Origin: Chitinimonas sp036961565
Lineage (GTDB): Bacteria; Pseudomonadota; Gammaproteobacteria; Burkholderiales; Chitinimonadaceae
DNA: 64,000 bases
Reading direction: 5' to 3'
Assembly: GCF_036961565.1 (NCBI RefSeq)
Contig: NZ_JBAMDD010000007.1
Coordinates: forward strand, 186,001 to 250,000
Shown: piece by piece, positions 53,391 to 64,000 of the stretch
Layout of the letters: each line of letters begins with the position of its first letter
Numbering within the stretch: the first letter of the stretch is position 1
Program-made: the position numbers and the translations under genes
The notes under the pieces: generated by a model
Database searches by the model: none
What the model saw: the letters and a program-made list of their open reading frames with translations, nothing else
Told to the model about the DNA's origin: nothing

Positions 53391-53783
53391 CTACGCAACA
53401 GGCATACTGGGTGGCATAGGGAATGTAGCCCCCCGCTTCTTAAGCAAGAACGCGTCAATGATGAAACGCACAAATTTGCGATCGTAGTCAGTGTCGTTTG
53501 CAGAATATTGCTCTGTATCGCGATTGACCCAGGAATCAATCACCCGGACCCCGGCCGGCGAGCCGTCCAGGCGCAAGCCGTAGATAAAGACACCAGTCCA
53601 GCTACGGTGGAAGCGAAGCCAATTATCCTCGTAGTAGATGAACCACTTGTCTTCCATCTGTTCGGGCACGAGTCCGAGCATCAGTCGTGCGGCCTCTTCG
53701 TCAGTGAAGAGAGCCTCAAATCCGAGCGGCTCCCTTGTGGCGGGAGGATCAAGATGCTTCCAAGAAGAACTTGTGGCGCGCAT
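53391..53783 (-). CDS. Hypothetical protein, low-GC
   Basis: 130 aa with a compact aromatic core (DKWFIYYEDNWLRFHRSWTG, then VFIYGLRLD), and a helical end (FVRFIIDAFLLKKRG). No signal peptide or membrane segment. It is probably a cytoplasmic alpha/beta protein; I do not recognise a named family. AT-richer than the neighbouring chitinase gene. The ribosome-binding site is weak (AGGCATCACGGC). About 290 bases on its left hold no convincing gene. Confidence 0.55.
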   Translation of the reverse strand: MRATSSSWKHLDPPATREPLGFEALFTDEEAARLMLGLVPEQMEDKWFIYYEDNWLRFHRSWTGVFIYGLRLDGSPAGVRVIDSWVNRDTEQYSANDTDYDRKFVRFIIDAFLLKKRGATFPMPPSMPVA

Positions 53784-53985
53784 GCCGTGATGCCTAACTG
53801 ATATTTAACGGACGCATGGAGCCGTATTCTACGACAAGAAAGACAACCCGTAGGCCGCGCAAAATAAGCAGCTAGGTGATCACGAGTAATCAGCAAAGAG
53901 GTTATGTACGTCAGCCTCCGCACATAGAGCCTATTCAAAGTCATTTCGCCCTCTCGCGCCCGCCGGGTTCACCACCTCGCGAGTG

Positions 53986-54024
53986 TCGAAAAAAAAGCAC
54001 AGCAGGCCTGAAGGCCCGCCGTGC
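53986..54024 (-). terminator. Rho-independent terminator after the first chitinase
   Basis: Imperfect stem around GGCC-TGAA-GGCC with outer AGCAC/GTGCT arms, followed on the minus strand by eight T. It lies 19 bases past the chitinase stop. Confidence 0.85.
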
Positions 54025-54042
54025 TGTCAGGTCAGCACACGA

Positions 54043-56766
<2,724 letters not shown>

Positions 56767-57663
56767 GGTGTTGTTTGCTCCGTGCTTGATGTTGGAAACA
56801 AAGTGGGCAGGGAAACCCATTCGACCTCGCCACTCCTTATGCAAAGGACGCTGCCCTTTCTGCCTGAATCGCTACGCTGGCTACTCAGGCCCAGACCGAG
56901 GCCGCCATCATGCTATGCCAAATACAAAATGTTTTACCTCTCCATTTCAAATAAAAAAACATATAAATGTAGTGCAGAAAAAATCACTACAAATTGATGC
57001 AAAGCAGCAATTCAACCTTTAAACACACACCTGACCCATTGCATTGCCGCAAGTGCCAAAGTGGTATTGTCACCCAACAAAATTCAGGCAAGCAAACCCT
57101 CACAATTTCGGTTTAAAACCAACCGTAACCGCTTATATCCACAGCACTTCCGCCACAGAAAAATACCCCACCACCCGACGCCCACTCAACTTGTATCATC
57201 ACGCCACCCACACACCCAAATAGGGTAAAAAGTTAATAGAATCACCACTTGAGACCCCATAGTTTTTCATGATTGAATTTATGTAGCCGAGACATTAAAA
57301 CGGTCTTAAACTACGTCAGAAAATCAAAGAATACCCAAGAAAATCAACATCATGCAGCTAATCCGCAACAACGTGACCGCATGCACGAATCCATTACCGC
57401 GAAATTTTACACACCAACGCCACCGAGTATATCTGGCTTGGCACACCCACAAAGCCGTCACAGCGCCAAGCTGATCGGCGTATTCAGCTCGACATTCCAG
57501 GCCGAAACTGCCGTTGCACGCCAGAGGATTCAACCAGGCTTTACCGATTCAAGGGATACGCCCTAGCACCCTGCCCTCTGAACGTCAGCCATTGCAACGA
57601 GGGTCTTGATTTACACCCATCACCCCAGCAGCACCATTTTAATATAACGCCATCCGTCATCAG
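56767..57663. other. AT-rich intergenic region upstream of the first chitinase
   Basis: Nearly 900 bases with no supported gene, markedly AT-richer than its surroundings, with A/T tracts around 56930-57000. It must contain the chitinase promoter. GTGGTATTGTCACC near 57060 loosely recalls half-sites of GntR-type N-acetylglucosamine regulators but is a weak match. Confidence 0.5.
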
Positions 57664-57697
57664 AACAAAAAATGGCATGCCGCTAGGCATGCCATTT
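57664..57697 (-). terminator. Rho-independent terminator after the GH19 chitinase
   Basis: A perfect 12-bp stem AAATGGCATGCC/GGCATGCCATTT with loop GCTA, then TTTG on the minus strand, 20 bases past the stop. Confidence 0.9.
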
Positions 57698-57718
57698 CAG
57701 CTCACAGCACTGTTGATT

Positions 57719-59626
57719 TCAGCGGGTATTGTCTATCACCTTGGTACCATTCCAGAATACCTGCCCCCGGAACATATAATCTACGCATTGTTTATAGTCA
57801 CCTGCATTGGCCAGGCTGAAGGGCATCTGGTAATCCACCAGCTTGCAGGCCCAGCTGACACCACCCGGATTATTGGGGTTATAGCCCCAATCCTTATCGA
57901 GATAGGTCTTGGTTGCCGCGGCCGAGCCCGCCTGGAAACCACGCATGGCAGCGCAGCCCAGTGGCTCCTCGGCGGGGATGGCTACGCCCAGCTCACGGGC
58001 AAACTCGCGGTAGGCGGCGATACGGTTGACCACCTGCTGCTTCTCGGCACCGCCACCGCCGCACTCGATACCGCCATTGATGATGAAGACCGTGGCGCCA
58101 AATCCCGGTTTCATATTGTTGGCCAGGTCCACTGCGTTGGTAACCCAGGTGCCATCAACCACCCAGGTCATGGGCGGCTTGGGTGATTGCGGGTAGACCG
58201 CAAACCAGATAGCAGAAGCAAAGTTCAGCCAACTATCCGCCACACGCCCTGGATTATCGAGCAGCACGTTGGCATCGCCGTAGAGCGACTTGCTGAACGG
58301 CCCGTAGTTATAGTTCCACGAAAGCTGCTTGGAGCCTCGGCCAAAGTAGTCAATGTTGCGGTTCTGTGCATCCTGCGCGCAGGGGTAGAAGATCGAGAAA
58401 ATGGAGCTGCCCGCACCCCGGAAGCAATCCTGATACGCGCCCACCGCCGACCCTTCGTTGTAGCCCGACTCACGCAGATACCACAGTGCCTGCTTATAGG
58501 TGGGTATGGCTTCGTTCTGTGGCATTGCGGCCAGCACCGGGTTGTTGTGCTCGCTATAGGTTCGGGCTGTTGCAGGAGTCAGCGCAGGCCAGTTGGCACC
58601 GGTCTCCTGGGCAAAATGGGCAAACGAGGTCGCCAGCAGCTTGCGGCAGATGGCATCAGCATTGCGGCCATCGCTGTAGTTGTCGCAATAGGCGGGGAAC
58701 TTGGCCGCCCCGCGCAGGAAATTCGTATAGGTGTAGTTGATATGGCGTACCGGGAACAACTGGTCAAACCGCGCCTGGCCCAGTAGCTGTTCTATCCGTT
58801 TCACATTATCAGGGTTGGCCGCCCGGCCGGGCACCACCAGGTTCACCTCGCTGTCCGCCCTCACCCTGAGCGCCGCGCGGATACGAGCGAGCGCCTGCGC
58901 ATCCGCCCCCGCCTGGCTGGCAAGTGCCTGCTCAGCAGCGCCAAACTGCGCTTCGGTGGGATAGCCTGCCGGTGCGGCAATCAAGCGAACCTGGGGTTTG
59001 TAGGCTGCCGGGGTCGGGGTCGGGGTCGGCGTTGGCGTTGGCGTTGGCGTTGGCGTTGGCGTTGGCGTTGGCGTTGGCGTTGGCGTTGGCGTTGGCGTTG
59101 GCGTCGGTGTCGGTGTCGGCGTCCCACAAGCACTCAAGTCTGCCCACGGCTTGCCGCTGCCCGTATTGGCGGCAGGCACCTCCCCCATGGTCCACCACTT
59201 GGCTTCGTAGTTACGCCCATCAGAGGTCACACGCTGGCCGGTGGTATAAGCTGTAGCGGCACTCCAGGCAGCATGGCAGCCCACCGGAGTTGGTGTTGGT
59301 GTTGGTGTTGGTGTTGGTGTTGGTGTTGGTGTTGGTGTTGGTGTTGGTGTTGGTGTGGGTGTACTGCCGCAGTTTTCGTTAAAACGCCACAAGGTCGGCG
59401 ATGCTGCCGGGTTCCAGTTGGCGCCCACAAAGGCGGTATGGGTCTGCAGTGCGGTGTAGTTCCTGCCCTGGTAGCTGGCCTGGCTGTTGGCCATATAGGT
59501 ACTGCCCTCGGCCCAACTGGCAGCACAGCTCGCGGCCCACGCCGCAGGCGCGTGCAGCAGGCCGGCTGCAACCAAGCCCAGGGTGACGGCATTCATGCCG
59601 AAGAGAGGCCTGCGGGGTGTTGTCAT
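57719..59626 (-). CDS. GH19 chitinase with two CBM5/12 modules
   Basis: 635 aa from ATG at 59626 after CGGAGCGTGACC; a longer frame upstream overlaps the dioxygenase gene's stop. Signal peptide 1-32; CBM5/12 about 33-87; Thr-Pro linker 88-113; second CBM with AKWWTMGE 114-167; linker 168-205; catalytic region 206-635. GH19 features: FAHFAQETG with candidate acid Glu341, LWYLRESGYNEGS, YFGRGSKQLSWNYNYGPFS and ASAIWFAVYPQSP. It inverts configuration and differs mechanistically from the GH18 enzymes beside it. A 60-base gap follows the dioxygenase gene, so it is probably third in an operon. Several cysteines suggest disulphides. Confidence 0.93.
   Translation of the reverse strand: MTTPRRPLFGMNAVTLGLVAAGLLHAPAAWAASCAASWAEGSTYMANSQASYQGRNYTALQTHTAFVGANWNPAASPTLWRFNENCGSTPTPTPTPTPTPTPTPTPTPTPTPTPVGCHAAWSAATAYTTGQRVTSDGRNYEAKWWTMGEVPAANTGSGKPWADLSACGTPTPTPTPTPTPTPTPTPTPTPTPTPTPTPTPTPTPTPAAYKPQVRLIAAPAGYPTEAQFGAAEQALASQAGADAQALARIRAALRVRADSEVNLVVPGRAANPDNVKRIEQLLGQARFDQLFPVRHINYTYTNFLRGAAKFPAYCDNYSDGRNADAICRKLLATSFAHFAQETGANWPALTPATARTYSEHNNPVLAAMPQNEAIPTYKQALWYLRESGYNEGSAVGAYQDCFRGAGSSIFSIFYPCAQDAQNRNIDYFGRGSKQLSWNYNYGPFSKSLYGDANVLLDNPGRVADSWLNFASAIWFAVYPQSPKPPMTWVVDGTWVTNAVDLANNMKPGFGATVFIINGGIECGGGGAEKQQVVNRIAAYREFARELGVAIPAEEPLGCAAMRGFQAGSAAATKTYLDKDWGYNPNNPGGVSWACKLVDYQMPFSLANAGDYKQCVDYMFRGQVFWNGTKVIDNTR
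59011..59122 (-). repeat. Hexanucleotide repeat, second linker of GH19 chitinase
   Basis: About 18 units, mostly GTTGGC on the plus strand with GTCGGG and GTCGGT blocks at the ends; encodes Thr-Pro. Confidence 0.95.
59287..59363 (-). repeat. Hexanucleotide repeat, first linker of GH19 chitinase
   Basis: About 12 nearly uniform GTTGGT units on the plus strand; encodes Thr-Pro. This unit type does not dominate the other linkers. Confidence 0.95.
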
Positions 59627-59685
59627 GGTCACGCTCCGTCTTAATGTAATGTGGCCCGCCTTGCCTGGCGAGCGACAGCCTGGGC

Positions 59686-60693
59686 TCAAACGCCGTGGTA
59701 GCTGTCGTAGAAACTGGAGAAATCGTTGTCCCAGCGGAAATTGGTAAACGACATGGTGATGCTGGGGCTCAGGCCTTCCACGTAATGCCAGCAGCCCACC
59801 GGCAGGAACAGGATCTCGCCGGGCGCCAGTTCCACATCCAGTATCTGGGCATCGCGCATCAGCGGAAAACGTTGGTAATCAATATCGGCACCGTCAACCG
59901 GTGTGTAGCAATGCAGGTCGTTGTAGATCTGCCCCAGCTCCACGGCGGGCACCAGCCGTATGCGCTTGCGCCCCATTACCTGCGCCATGAAGTTGTTGGT
60001 GAGGTCATGATGGAAAGGCGTGCGGGTGCCGCGCGGGCCAAACCAGAAGAAGCCATTGCCCGGCTTGCCGTCCAGATAGCTGGGCAGTTGCACCACGTCA
60101 TCCCATAGCTCGGCCAGGGCTTCCTTGTTACGGCCGCTATTGTTGGCGGTCATGTAGAAATCATTGGTCTGGCCGCTGTTTTGCACCAGATCCACATAAT
60201 CGGCAAAGCGCATATTGCGCTTGTGTTTGGGCTGGTTCACTTCGTAATTGGCGTCCTGGTTGCGGCCAAACTGCACCTCCACCTCGCGCTCGCCAAAGCG
60301 CTCGCGCAAATAGCCAAAATGCCAGCGCGACAAGGCGGGCCAGTCGTCCATCATGCCGGTGATGATGACGGGACGGTTGAGCGCATAGAACTCCTTGAAG
60401 AAGGCATCACCGCTGATCTGGTGCCGGCGGGGTACCTCGTGGGTGCGGCTGTCCAGACTGTTGAGCTTGCGCTGTATATCCAGCGGCCAGGTGCGCTTCT
60501 TCAGGCGGTTGCGCAGGCGGGCAGCCCCCGCCAGATAGGGGCTGTTGATGGCCGCCTCCAGCTCGCGGCCGGCCTCCTCGGGGCTGATCCCGTTGTCCAC
60601 CATGGTCTGCAGCAGCACGGCCGGGCTGCTCTCCAGCAACAGGTTCTCCGCTATCCAGCGGCGCCATTCGTGGTCTACGCGTCGTACGTCCAT
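59686..60693 (-). CDS. JmjC-type (cupin_8) 2-oxoglutarate dioxygenase-like protein
   Basis: 335 aa from ATG at 60693 after GAGGATGAA; an ATG six codons upstream lacks a ribosome-binding site. After an alpha-helical N-terminal 90 residues comes a JmjC/cupin-like barrel: HQISGDAFFKEFYALNRPVIITGMMDDWPA in overview, then the iron site His228-x-Asp230 in TPFHHDLTNN and His303 in GCWHYVEG. Such enzymes hydroxylate proteins or small molecules using Fe(II), 2-oxoglutarate and oxygen. No signal peptide, so cytoplasmic. It lies between two secreted chitinase genes on one strand; whether its substrate relates to chitin metabolism is open. Confidence 0.87.
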   Translation of the reverse strand: MDVRRVDHEWRRWIAENLLLESSPAVLLQTMVDNGISPEEAGRELEAAINSPYLAGAARLRNRLKKRTWPLDIQRKLNSLDSRTHEVPRRHQISGDAFFKEFYALNRPVIITGMMDDWPALSRWHFGYLRERFGEREVEVQFGRNQDANYEVNQPKHKRNMRFADYVDLVQNSGQTNDFYMTANNSGRNKEALAELWDDVVQLPSYLDGKPGNGFFWFGPRGTRTPFHHDLTNNFMAQVMGRKRIRLVPAVELGQIYNDLHCYTPVDGADIDYQRFPLMRDAQILDVELAPGEILFLPVGCWHYVEGLSPSITMSFTNFRWDNDFSSFYDSYHGV

Positions 60694-60749
60694 TTCATCC
60701 TCGCTTGCCATTCGCCCAGGTCGTTAAAGCGTGCATACCACCAGATGGA

Positions 60750-60786
60750 GCGGGGCACCGCGCTCCTTGCAGCAACGGTGCCCCGC
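60750..60786 (-). promoter_or_regulatory. Intercistronic hairpin after the second GH18 gene
   Basis: An 11-bp stem GCGGGGCACCG/CGGTGCCCCGC with a 15-base loop, without a T tract. It may partly terminate or stabilise the chitinase message before the dioxygenase gene. Confidence 0.5.
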
Positions 60787-60801
60787 CCTATCCTGCCAGC
60801 C

Positions 60802-62679
<1,878 letters not shown>

Positions 62680-63127
62680 GCGGTTAACTCCATCCGAGAG
62701 TTGGAAGTAAGGTGAGGTAACCGGATGCTTCGCCCGGCTCAGTTGTCGTTTGCCATCGCCCCCCACCGTCAGGCAATGCAAAGTGCAGCCATACCACCAC
62801 ATAAGACCGGTATTACTTAAACATCTCAAATTGGTTATTTGTGGTTCTAATCTGGTATGCATGAAAATATGACGTAGTTATGAGTAATGTCAATCCGATT
62901 TTCTATATTCCAAGCCAACACAGGCGAATGGCATAAATAGAACAAAAAATGGGCAAGCCTGATGCAGCAAGGCTTACAGGGGCATAGCTCGGGGGAGTAC
63001 AGATGCCAGCGTGATGGCAAAGAGAAGTGGTCTGTTGCGGTTCAGCGACGCAAATGGCGCATCGATGCCTAGGCTGAATAAGTAAGCGCTGTATTGCTAC
63101 TGGAACATAACCACTTACTAACCACGA
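62680..63127. other. Promoter region of the second GH18 gene; no gene seen
   Basis: About 450 bases, AT-rich between 62820 and 62960, consistent with a promoter for the chitinase operon on the minus strand. A weak hairpin AAGCCT/AGGCTT (62955-62975) followed on the minus strand by a T run may terminate the solute-binding protein gene to the right. Confidence 0.45.
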
Positions 63128-64000
63128 TCAGGGTGCGCGAAGTGCGCTGGGGGATGGTGTCGGAACGGGAACATGCCTCGCCACTGGAGCGCCTTCACGC
63201 CGTCGGCTACGCATGGCTTGGTCTGACATGGCCTTCATCAAGTTGTCCGACAACTTGGCATAAGGCGGCCAGAAGCGGTCCGGTCGGAAGAAATCCGGGT
63301 TGCCATCCAGCAAGGGGTTCTTCACTGTCTTTGTCACCGCCACCATACTGAGTCGCTCAACCACGCCGCGTTGCACCGCATCTGACAGCATGTAGTCGAT
63401 GAAGATATAGGCCGCCTCCAGCTTGGCACCAGAGACTTCGCGGGCGATGTTCATGGTATCCAACCAGACAGTATTGCCCTCCTCGAAAGGAACCAGCGCC
63501 CAGTGCCTGCCCAGGCTACGCTGCCGTGCGATCTCAGGGCCATAGCTTGCCACCAGCAGATCTTGCTCCGAAAACTGAGGCGCAACAGTCCAGAAGGTAC
63601 TCACCTGCTGGTAGAGCGCATCCAGGAAGCGCTTGGCCGGGCTGTTCAATAGTTGCCGCTTCGCTTGCTGCCTGCTGTTGGACTGAACCAGGCTGTCCAG
63701 CAAAAAAGGAGGCTCGCCGACAGCCATATAGGCCAGCGCAACATTGGGTTGCACCTGACCACTGGTCAACGAGATCTTGCCTCTCCAACGCTCATCCAAT
63801 AGCTCATTCAGGCGACGCGGCAGTGCTTCTGGCTTGAGCTTGTCCATATTGGCCCAGATGCCATACGCACCACCGCCAAAAGGCACATACAACAACTTGT
63901 CGCCCGCCTTACCCATGGGCAGGGCGGCCAGTTCGGGTCGAACACGAGCGAAGTTAGGTATGCGGCGTGCATCAATCTCTTGAAGCAGGCGGGCTCCTCG
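63128..64000 (-). CDS. Periplasmic ABC-type solute-binding protein, N-terminus outside window
   Basis: The frame is open to the right edge (first codon at 64000), so at least 290 residues are present and the start and signal peptide are missing; the ATG at 63916 is probably internal. Features of type II binding proteins of the PotD/spermidine-putrescine class: LLYVPFGGGAYGIWANMDKL, LDERWRGKISL, VASYGPEIARQRS and WALVPFEEGNTVWLDTMNIA, then a helical tail. It would deliver a cationic or small organic ligand to an ABC importer outside the window. The Pro/Ser/Arg-rich last 30 residues are unusual and may be an extension. Confidence 0.82.
   Translation of the reverse strand, partial: RGARLLQEIDARRIPNFARVRPELAALPMGKAGDKLLYVPFGGGAYGIWANMDKLKPEALPRRLNELLDERWRGKISLTSGQVQPNVALAYMAVGEPPFLLDSLVQSNSRQQAKRQLLNSPAKRFLDALYQQVSTFWTVAPQFSEQDLLVASYGPEIARQRSLGRHWALVPFEEGNTVWLDTMNIAREVSGAKLEAAYIFIDYMLSDAVQRGVVERLSMVAVTKTVKNPLLDGNPDFFRPDRFWPPYAKLSDNLMKAMSDQAMRSRRREGAPVARHVPVPTPSPSALRAP

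Noticed and set aside
57273..57566. 97-codon plus-strand frame between chitinase genes
   Set aside because: Lies in AT-rich promoter-like DNA, lacks a ribosome-binding site and resembles no protein.

Overview
The window is GC-rich, densely coded Gram-negative DNA. The gene set (FadE-type acyl-CoA dehydrogenase, RarD, TrxC, two RhlE-like helicases, FadL, a TonB receptor, HD-GYP and chemotaxis proteins) and the run of chitinases with CBM5/12 modules on Thr-Pro linkers suggest a free-living chitinolytic betaproteobacterium, plausibly a Chitinimonas- or Chitinibacter-like Neisseriales/Burkholderiales organism. That placement is inferred from gene content only. I found no rRNA, tRNA, CRISPR array, transposase or phage gene.

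Layout. 1-3.7 kb: the 3' part of a low-GC beta-propeller-like gene and a TonB-dependent receptor. 3.8-5.8 kb: a translationally overlapping two-gene nucleic-acid repair cassette, an HD-Pnk end-healing enzyme and an RNA ligase. 6.2-8.2 kb: a lipase-like hydrolase and a chalcone-isomerase-like periplasmic protein. 8.4-17.2 kb: a long-chain fatty-acid degradation block on the minus strand (thiolase, FadN-type dehydrogenase/hydratase, FadL, FadE) beside a TetR regulator, with shared operator-like motifs. 17.7-21.5 kb: secreted degradative enzymes (GDSL lipase/haemolysin and M9 collagenase). 21.8-26.7 kb: a PAS-AraC regulator, TypA/BipA and a DEAD-box helicase with a long leader. 26.9-31.2 kb: two chemoreceptors around a Sel1-repeat protein. 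31.2-41.4 kb: housekeeping and metabolic genes (solute-binding proteins, hydrolase, old yellow enzyme, RarD, TrxC, a second RhlE) plus several very small genes. 41.5-48.3 kb: an AT-richer accessory island with an Rhs/YD-repeat polymorphic toxin, a small secreted Cys-containing protein and degenerate flanks. 48.3-53.8 kb: an SbtA-type bicarbonate transporter divergent from a LysR regulator, a cold-shock protein, an HD-GYP phosphodiesterase and hypotheticals. 54.0-62.7 kb: a chitin cluster (GH18, GH19, JmjC-type dioxygenase, GH18). 63.1 kb to the edge: a partial periplasmic solute-binding protein.

How they fit. Secreted lipase, collagenase and chitinases supply fatty acids, peptides and amino sugars. 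FadL and the fad enzymes consume the fatty acids, apparently under the local TetR protein. Chemoreceptors and periplasmic binding proteins would guide and feed the cell. The accessory content most worth follow-up is the HD-Pnk/RNA-ligase cassette, the Rhs toxin whose C-terminus carries a His-Gly / Cys pattern like clan CD peptidases, and the paralogous chitinases built on hexanucleotide-repeat linkers.
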